Shown: in pieces, positions 1-9,800 of the stretch
Layout: each line of letters opens with the position of its first letter
How positions within the stretch are numbered: the first letter of the stretch is position 1
Source: Gordonia prachuapensis
Lineage (GTDB): Bacteria; Actinomycetota; Actinomycetes; Mycobacteriales; Mycobacteriaceae
Length of the DNA: 64,000 nt
Direction: 5' to 3'
Assembly (NCBI RefSeq): GCF_036350515.1
Contig: NZ_JAZDUE010000005.1
Location: 186,001-250,000, forward strand
The notes under the pieces: model-generated
Told to the model about the DNA's origin: nothing
Seen by the model: only the letters and a program-made list of their open reading frames with translations
Databases searched by the model: none
Program-made: the position numbers and the translations under genes

Positions 1-142
1 TGAGCGGGCCGACCTCACGCTCGTCGTCGTGTAGGCGAGCAACGGCTCGGCCGTAGTCGCCGCGGCGTTCGGTGTCGTCGATCTCGACGTCGTCGTTGTC
101 GCGTTGCGGGCCGGCCCGGCGCAGGCCGAGATACTCCGCCAT
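1..142 (-). CDS. mptB: MptB-like alpha-1,6-mannosyltransferase, N-terminal fragment
   Basis: Reading leftward from an ATG at 142, a frame stays open to the window edge (47 residues). It contains LHDDEREVGPL, which resembles the segment just before the first membrane helix of mycobacterial MptB as I remember it. MptB is a polytopic membrane enzyme that uses polyprenyl-phosphate mannose to build the mannan core of lipomannan. Its gene is divergent from sufR in mycobacteria, exactly as here. Only the cytoplasmic N-terminus is visible, so identity rests on gene order plus this short motif. Confidence 0.6.
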   Translation of the reverse strand, partial: MAEYLGLRRAGPQRDNDDVEIDDTERRGDYGRAVARLHDDEREVGPL

Positions 143-308
143 ATCTCGCAGGCGGGAGTTCAGCGAGCGGGCCCGACCACCCGTCACTGTGGTGTCTGGC
201 ACGCCACGACTCTAATCGGCCGGGAACTGCCCGTGGAGCCGCCATGCGCGCGCGTCGACCCGGCCACACTAAGGGGACCCTTGCTGGCATGCCGGAATCA
301 ATTACGTC

Positions 309-323
309 ACACTTGTGTTGTGA
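309..323. promoter_or_regulatory. SufR operator upstream of the suf operon
   Basis: The sequence is ACACT-tgtgt-TGTGA, an inverted repeat with a 5-nt spacer. It matches the ACACT-N5-TGTGA element described for mycobacterial SufR. It ends 5 nt before the ATG chosen for sufR and overlaps an alternative GTG at 320, so it should cover the transcription start region and give autorepression of the whole operon. Confidence 0.75.
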
Positions 324-328
324 AAACC

Positions 329-1144
329 ATGAGGAGCGATACAGCGCTGCCATCAGGCGCGCATGCCGGCCCCTCGGATGGGGGAGTAGCCGCTGCCGGT
401 CATCACGACGGGCAGACCCGTGCCGCCGTGGTTTCGCTACTGGTAGAAGACGGTCCGCTCACCGCGACCGAGATCGCCGACCGGCTCGGGATCAGTGCCG
501 CGGGTGTGCGACGGCATCTGGACGCGCTGGCCGAGATCGGCGACGTCGAGACCTCGTCGTCGGGGTTCGGACGTCGCGGTCAGCGTGGTCGCGGCCGTCC
601 GGCCAAGTGGTTCCAGCTCACCGCCACCGGGCGGGGCAAGATGCGACACGCCTACGATGATCTCGCCGGCGCCGCGATGCGCAAGCTTCGCGCGGTCGGC
701 GGTGAGGCCGCGGTCGAGGAGTTCGCCCGCGACCGCGTCGAGGAGATCGTCGCCGACGTCACACCCGCTCAGGACCCCGCTTCGGTCGCCGACACGGTCA
801 ACGAGATCGCCGACGCCCTGACCAGTGCAGGCTTCTCGGCCAACACCCGCGAGGTGGGCACCGGGATGCAGATCTGTCAGCATCACTGCCCGGTCGCCCA
901 CGTCGCCGCGGAGTTCCCGGAACTCTGTGAGGCCGAGACGGCGGTGTTCACGGAGCTGCTCGGTACGCATGTACAGCGTCTGGCGACGATCGCCAACGGC
1001 GACTGCGCCTGCACCACCCACGTGCCGCTCCACCCGCCGCCGAGCGGGACACAGAGTCCGTCGGGACTCACCCTGACGATCACCGGCGATGCACAGCCCG
1101 CATCCGCCGCCACGAAGAAGACGAGTCGAAAGGCCTCGCGATGA
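329..1144 (+). CDS. sufR: SufR, Fe-S-sensing ArsR/DeoR-type repressor of the suf operon
   Basis: This 271-residue protein has an N-terminal winged helix (TATEIADRLGISAAGVRRHL, about residues 48-67) and a C-terminal cysteine cluster. C183, C187, C200, C226 and C228 sit in the contexts QHHCPVAH, FPELCEAE and GDCACTTH, the usual places for the [4Fe-4S] ligands of SufR. Holo-SufR represses the suf genes, and cluster loss derepresses them. The ATG at 329 lies directly after the operator; a GTG at 320 inside the operator is possible. The stop overlaps the sufB start as ATGA, indicating translational coupling. Confidence 0.93.
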   Translation: MRSDTALPSGAHAGPSDGGVAAAGHHDGQTRAAVVSLLVEDGPLTATEIADRLGISAAGVRRHLDALAEIGDVETSSSGFGRRGQRGRGRPAKWFQLTATGRGKMRHAYDDLAGAAMRKLRAVGGEAAVEEFARDRVEEIVADVTPAQDPASVADTVNEIADALTSAGFSANTREVGTGMQICQHHCPVAHVAAEFPELCEAETAVFTELLGTHVQRLATIANGDCACTTHVPLHPPPSGTQSPSGLTLTITGDAQPASAATKKTSRKASR

Positions 1145-2604
1145 CAGTGACCGACCCGACCGCAACCGATACCGGAACGCCGACGAAGCCTGCTCCGCTG
1201 ACCCAAGAGGAGACCATCGCGTCGCTCGGCAACTACGGCTACGGCTGGGCCGATTCGGACGTCGCCGGCGCCAGCGCGCAGCGCGGTCTGTCCGATGCCG
1301 TGGTCGCCGACATCTCCGGCAAGAAGAACGAGCCGGAGTGGATGCTCGAGCAGCGACTGAAGGCCCTGCGCATCTTCGATCGCAAGCCGATGCCGCACTG
1401 GGGTGGCGACCTCGACGGGATCGACTTCGACAACATCAAGTACTTCGTGCGATCCACCGAGAAGCAGGCGGCCAGCTGGGACGACCTGCCCGAGGACATC
1501 AAGAACACCTACGACAAGCTGGGCATCCCGGAGGCCGAGAAGCAGCGTCTGGTCGCCGGTGTGGCCGCCCAGTACGAGTCCGAGGTGGTCTACCACCAGA
1601 TCCGCGAGGACCTGGAGGAGCAGGGCGTCATCTTCATGGACACCGACACCGGGCTCAAGGAGCATCCGGAGATCTTCCAGGAGTACTTCGGCTCGGTCAT
1701 CCCGGCCGGGGACAACAAGTTCTCCGCGCTGAACACCGCGGTGTGGTCGGGCGGCTCGTTCATCTACGTGCCGCCGGGTGTCCACGTCGACATCCCGCTG
1801 CAGGCCTACTTCCGGATCAACACCGAGAACATGGGCCAGTTCGAGCGGACCCTCATCATCGTCGACGAGGGTGCCTACGTGCACTACGTCGAGGGATGCA
1901 CCGCGCCGATCTACAAGACCGACTCGCTGCACTCGGCGGTCGTCGAGATCATCGTGAAGAAGGGCGGCCGCTGCCGCTACACCACGATCCAGAACTGGTC
2001 GAACAACGTCTACAACCTGGTCACCAAGCGCGCCAAGGCCGAGGCCGGCGCCACCATGGAGTGGATCGACGGCAACATCGGTTCCAAGGTCACCATGAAG
2101 TACCCGGCCGTCTGGCTGACCGGTGAGCACGCCAAGGGCGAGGTGCTCTCGGTGGCGTTCGCCGGCGAGGGGCAGCATCAGGACACCGGTTCCAAGATGG
2201 TGCACCTGGCGCCCAACACGTCGAGCAACATCGTCTCCAAGTCCGTTGCGCGCGGCGGCGGGCGAGCCTCGTACCGCGGCCTCATCAAGGTCAACAACGG
2301 TGCCCACGGCAGTCGGTCCACGGTGAAATGCGATGCGCTGCTGGTCGACACGATCTCCCGCAGCGACACCTACCCGTACGTCGACATCCGTGAGGACGAC
2401 GTGACCATGGGGCACGAGGCGACCGTGTCCAAGGTGAGCGACGATCAGCTCTTCTACCTGATGAGCCGTGGCCTCACCGAGGACGAGGCGATGGCGATGG
2501 TGGTGCGCGGATTCGTCGAGCCGATCGCCAAGGAACTCCCGATGGAGTACGCCCTCGAACTCAACCGACTCATCGAACTGCAGATGGAAGGAGCCGTCGG
2601 CTGA
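1141..2604 (+). CDS. sufB: SufB, Fe-S cluster scaffold subunit
   Basis: This 487-residue protein is full-length SufB, with the YGW motif near the N-terminus and the characteristic core (VPPGVHVDIPLQAYFRIN, EGCTAPIY, GHEATVSK). It forms the SufBC2D complex on which Fe-S clusters are built from SufS/SufU sulfur. Mycobacterium tuberculosis SufB is interrupted by an intein, but this copy is continuous. It overlaps sufR by 4 nt and sufD by 1 nt (TGATG), so the genes are tightly coupled. Confidence 0.97.
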   Translation: MTVTDPTATDTGTPTKPAPLTQEETIASLGNYGYGWADSDVAGASAQRGLSDAVVADISGKKNEPEWMLEQRLKALRIFDRKPMPHWGGDLDGIDFDNIKYFVRSTEKQAASWDDLPEDIKNTYDKLGIPEAEKQRLVAGVAAQYESEVVYHQIREDLEEQGVIFMDTDTGLKEHPEIFQEYFGSVIPAGDNKFSALNTAVWSGGSFIYVPPGVHVDIPLQAYFRINTENMGQFERTLIIVDEGAYVHYVEGCTAPIYKTDSLHSAVVEIIVKKGGRCRYTTIQNWSNNVYNLVTKRAKAEAGATMEWIDGNIGSKVTMKYPAVWLTGEHAKGEVLSVAFAGEGQHQDTGSKMVHLAPNTSSNIVSKSVARGGGRASYRGLIKVNNGAHGSRSTVKCDALLVDTISRSDTYPYVDIREDDVTMGHEATVSKVSDDQLFYLMSRGLTEDEAMAMVVRGFVEPIAKELPMEYALELNRLIELQMEGAVG

Positions 2605-3821
2605 TGGCCGATCCGACTATTCCGACGACCGGCAGCCCGGCAACGAACAGCACTGCCGGCACCCCCGGACTGACCACGACGGCCGTCAACAAGGGTGAGA
2701 TGTTCACCTCGTTCGACGTCGACGCGTTCGAGATCCCGAGCCCGCGAGAAGAGGTCTGGCGGTTCACCCCGTTCCGGCGCCTGCGCGGACTGCACGACGG
2801 CAAGGCCACCCGCACTGCCGAGGCCGACGTCAGTGTCGAGGGCGCCGGGGACGGCGTGAGCGTCGAGACGGTCAGCCGCGACGACTCGCGTCTCGGTGAC
2901 GGCGGTGTGCCGTTCGACCGCGTCGCGGCCCAGGCGTACACGTCGTTCACGCAGGCGACCGTGGTCACCGTCGGCAAGGAGGTCGATCACACCGACCCGA
3001 TCACGCTGACCGTCACCGGGCCGGGCGTCGACGAGGTGGCCTTCGGTCACATCCAGATCCGGCTCGAACCGTTCGCGCGCGCAGTCGTGGTGCTCGACCA
3101 GAAGGGCAGCGGCACCTACGCCGAGAACGTCGAGTTCGTCGTCGGCGACCAGGCGTCGCTGACCGTGGTGAACGTGCACGACTGGGAGGACGACGCCGTG
3201 CATGTCGCCGCCCATCATGTGCGTGCGGGTCGCGACTCGACCATCCGGCATTTCGCGATCAGCCTCGGCGGCAACCTCGTTCGACTGTCCCCGGTGGTTC
3301 ATTACGACGGACCGGGCGGCGACGTCGAGTTGTGGGGTCTGTACTTCGCCGACGCCGGCCAGCACCTCGAGCAGCGTCTACTCGTCGACCACAGCCAGCC
3401 GCACTGCCGCTCGAATGTGGTGTACAAGGGTGCGCTGCAAGGTGATACGACCGGCGATCGCACCCGCGAAGCCCACACCGTGTGGATCGGTGACGTCCTG
3501 ATCCGGGCGGAAGCGGAAGGCACGGACACCTTCGAGCTCAACCGCAACCTGGTGCTCACCGACAACGCCCGCGCCGACTCGGTGCCGAACCTCGAGATCG
3601 AGACCGGGGAGATCGTCGGCGCCGGACACGCGAGCGCCACCGGCCGTTTCGACGACGAGCATCTGTTCTACCTGCAGGCCCGCGGCATCCCGGAGGATCA
3701 GGCGCGACGCCTGGTGATCCGCGGATTCTTCGGCGAGGTCATCGCCAAGATCGGCGTGCCGGACCTGCGCGAACGACTGGAGGCCGCCATCGAGGAAGAA
3801 CTCGAACTCGCCGGCGCCTGA
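2604..3821 (+). CDS. sufD: SufD, Fe-S cluster assembly scaffold partner
   Basis: This 405-residue protein is a SufD-family beta-helix protein, the SufB partner in SufBC2D. The C-terminal signature is clear: NLEIETGEIVGAGHAS followed by DDEHLFYLQARGIPEDQARRLV. The start ATG overlaps the sufB stop. It is followed by the only sizeable gap in the suf operon (143 nt), which holds a REP-like repeat before sufC. Confidence 0.96.
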   Translation: MADPTIPTTGSPATNSTAGTPGLTTTAVNKGEMFTSFDVDAFEIPSPREEVWRFTPFRRLRGLHDGKATRTAEADVSVEGAGDGVSVETVSRDDSRLGDGGVPFDRVAAQAYTSFTQATVVTVGKEVDHTDPITLTVTGPGVDEVAFGHIQIRLEPFARAVVVLDQKGSGTYAENVEFVVGDQASLTVVNVHDWEDDAVHVAAHHVRAGRDSTIRHFAISLGGNLVRLSPVVHYDGPGGDVELWGLYFADAGQHLEQRLLVDHSQPHCRSNVVYKGALQGDTTGDRTREAHTVWIGDVLIRAEAEGTDTFELNRNLVLTDNARADSVPNLEIETGEIVGAGHASATGRFDDEHLFYLQARGIPEDQARRLVIRGFFGEVIAKIGVPDLRERLEAAIEEELELAGA

Positions 3822-3862
3822 CATATCCCGGTGACAGCGATGCGAAACCGGCCGACGCCATA

Positions 3863-3945
3863 CCCGCTGATCGAGTACACCGAGACATCACCCGCTGATC
3901 GAGTAGTCCGAGGCGCTAGCCGAGGACGTATCGAGATCACCAGCC
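3863..3945. repeat. REP-like dispersed intergenic repeat
   Basis: The sufD-sufC gap contains CCCGCTGATCGAGTA twice (3863-3877 and 3891-3905). The second copy is followed by CGAGGCGCTAGCCGAGGACG and TATCGAGATCACC. The ATCGAGTA and TATCGAGAT arms are partly complementary. This resembles the family of short palindromic repeats (GGTCTCGATACG...CTACTCGATCAGCGG) that I know to be scattered between genes in Gordonia and other actinomycetes. I did not see another copy in this window. Confidence 0.6.
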
Positions 3946-3964
3946 CTAGAAAGAAACACACCAC

Positions 3965-4738
3965 ATGACCACACTGGAAATCCGCGACCTCCACGTCGAC
4001 GTCGCGCAGACCGACACCGACGCCGAGCCCATCCACATCCTCAAGGGTGTCGACCTCACGGTGTCTTCCGACGAGACCCACGCCATCATGGGCCCCAACG
4101 GCTCCGGGAAGTCGACGCTGTCCTATGCGATCGCCGGTCACCCCAAGTACGAGGTGACGCAGGGCTCGATCACGCTCGACGGCGAAGACGTTCTCGCGAT
4201 GAGCGTCGACGAGCGCGCTCGCGCCGGGCTGTTCCTCGCGATGCAGTATCCCGTCGAGGTACCGGGCGTCTCCATGTCGAACTTCCTGCGCACTGCCGCC
4301 ACCGCCGTGCGGGGTGAGGCGCCGAAGCTTCGCCACTGGGTCAAGGAGACCAAGGAGGCCATGACCGCGCTCGACATCGATCCGTCGTTCTCCGAGCGCA
4401 GCGTCAACGAGGGTTTCTCCGGTGGCGAGAAGAAGCGCCACGAGATTCTGCAGCTCGATCTGCTGAAGCCCAAGATCGCCATCCTCGACGAGACCGACTC
4501 CGGCCTCGACGTCGACGCCCTGCGGGTCGTGAGTGACGGCGTGAACCGATACAAGGAAGAAGAGCACGGCGGTGTCCTGCTCATCACCCACTACACGCGA
4601 ATCCTGCGCTACATCAAGCCCGATTACGTGCATGTGTTCGTCAACGGGCGGGTCGTCGAGTCCGGCGGACCCGAACTCGCCGATGAACTCGAAGAGAACG
4701 GTTACGTCCGGTTCACCTCGGCGGCCGCCGCAGGCTGA
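3965..4738 (+). CDS. sufC: SufC, ATPase of the SufBCD complex
   Basis: This 257-residue ABC-type ATPase has Walker A GPNGSGKST (about residues 41-49), signature FSGGEKKR, Walker B KIAILDETDSGLD and an H-loop region LLITHYTR. All are typical of SufC, which powers conformational change in SufBC2D. The ATG at 3965 follows a purine-rich AGAAAGAAA stretch. A short 22-nt gap separates it from sufS. Confidence 0.97.
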   Translation: MTTLEIRDLHVDVAQTDTDAEPIHILKGVDLTVSSDETHAIMGPNGSGKSTLSYAIAGHPKYEVTQGSITLDGEDVLAMSVDERARAGLFLAMQYPVEVPGVSMSNFLRTAATAVRGEAPKLRHWVKETKEAMTALDIDPSFSERSVNEGFSGGEKKRHEILQLDLLKPKIAILDETDSGLDVDALRVVSDGVNRYKEEEHGGVLLITHYTRILRYIKPDYVHVFVNGRVVESGGPELADELEENGYVRFTSAAAAG

Positions 4739-4760
4739 TATCGGTCAAGGAGGTGTTGTC

Positions 4761-6041
4761 GTGACGCTCTCAACCGGTGTGGTGTCGCAACCTGTCGACG
4801 TCGACCGTCTGCGCGCAGATTTTCCCATTCTGTCGCGCACCGTGCGGGACGGAAAGCCGCTGGTCTACCTGGACTCGGGTGCGACATCGCAACGCCCCGT
4901 TCAGGTTCTCGACGCCGAACGTGAGTTCCTCACGACCCACAACGCGGCTGTCCACCGTGGGGCGCATCAGCTCGCGGAGGAGGCCACGGACGCCTACGAG
5001 GCGGCCCGCGCCACCATCGCGGGCTTCGTCGGTGTCACCCCGGACACCATCGTGTTCACCAAGAACGCGACCGAGGCGATCAATCTCGTCGCCTACACAC
5101 TCGGCGACGACCGCTCGGCCGCGGTGCTCGGTGGACACACACTGGGTCCCGGGGACACCGTGGTGATCACCGAGCTCGAACACCACGCCAACCTCGTTCC
5201 CTGGCAAGAGTTGTGCCGTCGTACCGGTGCCACCTTGAAGTGGTATGGGGTGACCGATGACGGCCGGATCGATCTGGATTCGCTGGAACTCGACGAGACC
5301 GTCAAGATCGTCTCGTTCACTCACCAGTCCAATGTGACCGGTGCGGTTGCCGACGTCGACGAACTCGTGCGCCGCGCACGCGCCGTCGGAGCGCGTGTGG
5401 TGCTCGATGCGTGCCAGTCGGTGCCGCATGCACCGGTGGACTTCTCCGCGTTGGACGTGGACTTCGCCGCCTTCTCCGGCCACAAGATGTTCGGCCCGTC
5501 GGGTGTCGGTGTGCTCTATGGCAAGCCGGAGCTCCTCGAGTCGCTGCCGCCCTTCGTCACCGGCGGATCGATGATCGAGATGGTGACGATGGAGTCGTCG
5601 ACCTATGCGCCGGCACCACAACGCTTCGAGGCCGGGGTGCCGATGACCTCGCAGGTCGTCGGGCTCGGTGCGGCCGTGGACTATCTCAACACGATCGGCA
5701 TGGATGCCATTGCGGCACATGAACATCGTCTCACCGAGTATGCATTGCAACGCCTCGGGGAGATCGAGGGTCTGCGCATCGTCGGGCCGGCGGACGCCGA
5801 CCATCGCGGGGGAGCGGTCGCATTCCTGACCGAGGGTGTGCACGCGCACGATCTCGGACAGATCCTCGACGACGAGGGCGTGGCGATCCGCGTCGGCCAC
5901 CACTGTGCGTGGCCCCTGCACCGCCGGTTCGGCGTGGCGGCGAGCGCGCGCGCCTCGTTTGCGGCCTACAACACGCTCGCCGAGATCGATGTGCTCGCCG
6001 ACGCCATCGTGAAGGCGCAGAGCTTCTTCGGGGTGCGCTGA
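4761..6041 (+). CDS. sufS: SufS, cysteine desulfurase
   Basis: This 426-residue group II cysteine desulfurase mobilises sulfur from cysteine. Visible hallmarks are YLDSGATSQ at the N-terminus, the PLP lysine K242 in SGHKMFGPSG and the catalytic C382 in GHHCAWP. The GTG start at 4761 is chosen because AAGGAGGTG lies 6-14 nt upstream; longer readings would run back into sufC. The stop overlaps the sufU ATG. Confidence 0.96.
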   Translation: MTLSTGVVSQPVDVDRLRADFPILSRTVRDGKPLVYLDSGATSQRPVQVLDAEREFLTTHNAAVHRGAHQLAEEATDAYEAARATIAGFVGVTPDTIVFTKNATEAINLVAYTLGDDRSAAVLGGHTLGPGDTVVITELEHHANLVPWQELCRRTGATLKWYGVTDDGRIDLDSLELDETVKIVSFTHQSNVTGAVADVDELVRRARAVGARVVLDACQSVPHAPVDFSALDVDFAAFSGHKMFGPSGVGVLYGKPELLESLPPFVTGGSMIEMVTMESSTYAPAPQRFEAGVPMTSQVVGLGAAVDYLNTIGMDAIAAHEHRLTEYALQRLGEIEGLRIVGPADADHRGGAVAFLTEGVHAHDLGQILDDEGVAIRVGHHCAWPLHRRFGVAASARASFAAYNTLAEIDVLADAIVKAQSFFGVR

Positions 6042-6496
6042 TGCGGATGGAGCAGATGTACCAGGAAGTGATCCTGGATCATTACAAGCACCCGCACGGC
6101 CGTGGACTGCGGGAGCCGTTCGGCGCCGAGGTACATCACGTCAACCCGACCTGCGGTGACGAGGTCACGTTGCGGGTCTCGGTTTCGGCCGACGGGACCA
6201 CCGTCGACGACATCTCTTACGACGGTCAGGGTTGTTCGATCTCTCAGGCCGCCACCTCGGTGCTCTACGACCAACTCGTCGGCGAGCCGGTCGATCACGC
6301 CCTGGCGACGGTGGAGTCGTTCAACACGATGATGACCTCGCGCGGGGCGGATGAGGGTGACGAGGACATGATCGGCGACGGCATCGCCTTCGCCGGAGTC
6401 AGCAAGTACCCGGCACGGGTGAAATGTGCTCTGCTGGGATGGATGGCCTTCAAGGACGCGTTGTCTCAGACGGTCGACGCAAAGGAGTCAGCATGA
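6041..6496 (+). CDS. sufU: SufU, zinc-dependent sulfurtransferase
   Basis: This 151-residue SufU accepts persulfide from SufS and hands it to SufBCD. The zinc/sulfur ligands are in place: C38 and D40 (NPTCGDEV), C65 (GQGCSIS) and C129 (RVKCALLGW). The SufU-specific insertion between the second and third cysteine distinguishes it from scaffold IscU. The start ATG shares one base with the sufS stop. Confidence 0.95.
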   Translation: MRMEQMYQEVILDHYKHPHGRGLREPFGAEVHHVNPTCGDEVTLRVSVSADGTTVDDISYDGQGCSISQAATSVLYDQLVGEPVDHALATVESFNTMMTSRGADEGDEDMIGDGIAFAGVSKYPARVKCALLGWMAFKDALSQTVDAKESA

Positions 6497-6849
6497 GCGA
6501 GGAAACGACCACCCCGGAGGCGCCGAACACGTCGCTGCCTCAACTCGAAGATGTTGAAGAGGCGATGCGCGACGTCGTCGACCCAGAACTCGGCATCAAC
6601 GTCGTCGACCTCGGCCTGGTCTACGGCATCGAGGTCACCGACGACGCGGTCGCCAAGATCGACATGACGCTCACCTCGGCGGCATGTCCGCTGACCGACG
6701 TCATCGAGGACCAGTCCCGTGGCGCCCTGGTCAACAGTGGATTGTGCACCGACCTGGAGATCAACTGGGTCTGGATGCCGCCGTGGGGCCCGGACAAGAT
6801 CACCGACGACGGCCGCGAGCAGTTGAGGGCGTTGGGGTTCACGGTCTAG
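6493..6849 (+). CDS. sufT: SufT, MIP18/DUF59 Fe-S maturation protein
   Basis: This 118-residue DUF59 protein has the family core VDPELGINVVDLGLVYG and LTSAACPLTDVIEDQ, the latter with the conserved cysteine. SufT proteins help deliver Fe-S clusters under high demand. It is the last suf gene, overlapping sufU by ATGA and preceded by AAAGGAG. Its stop lies 20 nt from the stop of the convergent toxin-like gene, leaving no room for another gene. Confidence 0.93.
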   Translation: MSEETTTPEAPNTSLPQLEDVEEAMRDVVDPELGINVVDLGLVYGIEVTDDAVAKIDMTLTSAACPLTDVIEDQSRGALVNSGLCTDLEINWVWMPPWGPDKITDDGREQLRALGFTV

Positions 6850-6869
6850 CGCAATCCCGTCCCGGGGCG

Positions 6870-9800
6870 CTAGTCCTGAGGCGCCCTGAGTGCCGGTCCG
6901 TTGACAAACCAGGCATGGCCTTTGCGCAGTTCGTCCAGGTGGTGCTGTCTGGTCTGCAGGACTTGGCGATTGGGTAGATTGACGTCTTCAGCGGGCTGGA
7001 ATGGCTCGTCAAAGGCGAAAGTCAGAAGCGCTGGCTGGATCTTCGGGCCTTCGGGGTCGCTTGGATTTCTTGGGGCTCGATGCTCGTCCAGCATGTGGCG
7101 CAATGTCATGAGCGTGTGGGTGCAGTCCCCGCATGCGCTGTAGTGACTCTTGATCTCGATCGCGCAGATGCGAGCAAGGAAGGCGTCGCCTTGCCTCTTG
7201 AGAAAGAGCATGAACTGTGACTCGGTATGCCCGGTGGCGTTCTCGAAGTATCCCCTCCCGCCTCCCGCCCATCCGTGGGTCACGATCTCGCGCTGTTGAA
7301 CGATGTCAGTCGTATTGGTCCGTCCGGCGGCGGCCGCATAGACGCCACCGCGTGGTTTGGTGCTGGATTCTGTGGGCAAGGCCTCGTCGCGGTCGAACAG
7401 CTCATAGTCTTTGCGCTTGCCCCTCGGTTGCCACGTCGTCCCCGCACCCCTATGCGAGGCACCATCCTTCTCGAGCGGGAGGCCTCCCGGCGGTACGAGC
7501 ACCGTGATTCGCACCGTCATCTGTTGTCCTGCGCGCGGCTCCTCCGCCATGCGACGGCGTTCAGGCTGTCCGTACTTTGCGTGGACTTCCAGTAGATCCC
7601 TCAAGTTGTACCGGACCTCATTCGTTGCCCGCTCACGCGATACGGACGGGTTCGGTGCCGACAAGTGTGCTGTCCACCTTTCGATCCCGGCTATTGCTCG
7701 CGTGGCTGCCCGTCGCGCCTTGTCCGGCAATCGATCCGATCTGCTTCGATAGAATTCGACGAGGCGGTCGATGGGGGTCGGATCGCTCGCAACCACGGTC
7801 TGAACGCGCCCATCTCTACCAACGGTCGTGGTTACCGTGTGCTTCTCCGTGACGCCCTGCGGACGACGCACCACAAAAGATGCTTGATATCTCTCGGTGA
7901 GAGCTTCGACTTTGTCCTTCACCCACTTCTTACCGCTCGTGAACTTTCCCTTCACCCACTCCCGACCCGCCGCCACCTTCCCCTTCACCTTGCCGCCGAT
8001 TCCCTTGAGTCCGGCGATGATCGGTCGGGCCAGTTTGAGGCCGCCGGCGATCACGGCGTCGAGCGCCTTGGTGACGGGTTTGCGGAGGCGGTCGATGATG
8101 CTACGAATCTTCTGGCCGATACCTCCGAGGCCGATCACGCTCGCGAGGAATCCGATCAGGACAGGCACCATCTGCCCCAGGGCATCCTCGATCTTCGCGA
8201 CGACCCCGCTGACGTTGCCGCGGACGATGTCCGCCGCCGAGTCGATCACGGTGTTCACGAACGCCAGGATCCGCTCGGCGTTGTTCACGAAGAACATCAC
8301 GATGTCGTAGATCAGCTTGCAGGCCTTGATGAATGCGGCCGCCGGATTCAGCAGCCCGATCAGCCAGGTGATCCCCGCGGTGATCACGCGGGTGACGACG
8401 AAATCCTTGACGTGCTCGAGGATCATCTCCTTGATGTCACCGAGCTTGTCCACCAACAGCTGCCACAGACCGGCGACGCCGGCGGTGGCAATGGTGCGGA
8501 AGACGTCGACGCCCTTCTCGACGGCCCCCATGGCGGGCTCGCCGATCTGCTTCACCAGACGGGTACGGATGTTGCGCCATGTCAGTCCAAAGATCGACGC
8601 CAGAAGCTTGACGATCCCCTTGAGGTCGAAAGAATCTGGGAGTTCGACGCCGCCCTCGGCGAGGGCACCGAACAGCCAGTTCATGAGTCCCTTGCGCAGA
8701 TGGTCGAGGATGTTCTCCTTGAATCGCAGGATGCCGCCCTTCACCCCGTCGATCAGATTGCCCAGGAACCGGACCGGGTGTTTGATGATGTCCCCGACGA
8801 CGTGGGCGACCCGCGCCAGTGTGTTCATCAGCATCGACGCCAGCTTGCGAATTGTGTTGATTACCGCCTTGATGGCGCCGATGGCCTTGTCCACCAGCCC
8901 TTTGTTCTCCGCCTGCAGTTCTTCGATGCGTTCGTCGAGACCACTGCGCGCTTCGACGTACTTCGTGGCCAACGTGTCGACCACAGCATCCTTCTTCGCG
9001 TTCACGTCGTCTTCGAGTCGTTCGAACCTGTCGTTGATCTCGGCGGTCGCGGCGGCCCCAACTTTCCGCAGGTTCGACGGCAGACTCCTGACGTAGGAGG
9101 CGATCTGCGCCTTGCCGGCGGCGATCCGCTTCTTGGCGGCCCCCAGGTCGTTGCCCACGATGTCGGCGACCCCGGAGATGACGACATCCATCTGCTTGAG
9201 GTACAGCTCGCGGCCGGCTTCGTAGAATCGATTGACCTTGTCCGGCATCCCGACGAGTTTGTCCTTGGCCCAACGTAATCCGCCGAGCCATCCGCTGTAC
9301 CGGTCCTTCTTGTACGCCGACATCTTTGCCGCGACGAATGTCTCGAAGCGTCGTCGCGCCGTCGCCTCGCCCTCGTCGAACGCCTTCTCGACCTTGGGAT
9401 CGATACCGTCGAGCAGCTTCTTGACGTCATTCTCGGTCGCGGTGAAGATCGCCTGGACGCGCGCCGTCACAGCGGCGCGCTCGGTCTCGTCTTTCGACTT
9501 CGTCTTTGCCTTCGCCGCGACGAGACCGGCCAGGGATGCGGCCTTCGTTCCCTGCATTCCGAGAATGCCGGCTTTGGTCTGGCCGGCGGCGTTCGCCTTC
9601 GACGCCGCGATCACATCGGCTTCGTGCGCACGAAACGCCGATGGGGCGGTATCGGCGTGTGCGGCCGCCTCCTTCTTGTCGACGAGAGCCTGCTGGAACT
9701 GCGGTTCGTTGGATTCGGCGAGCTGGCGCTCGTCGACCTCGGCATCGGACAGTTCCTGATCGGTCTGGCGTTTGCCTGCTTCGAGGTTGAGCTGCTCGGG

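Noticed and set aside
883..2415. Long minus-strand open frame (510 codons) opposite sufB
   Set aside because: Mirror of sufB codon bias in high-GC DNA; low-complexity Arg/Val/Gly-rich product without domains, and sufB is unmistakable.
7665..9278. 537-codon plus-strand open frame opposite the toxin-like gene
   Set aside because: Asp/His/Leu-rich shadow with no motif; the minus-strand protein is helical, modular and coupled to the DUF4157 gene.
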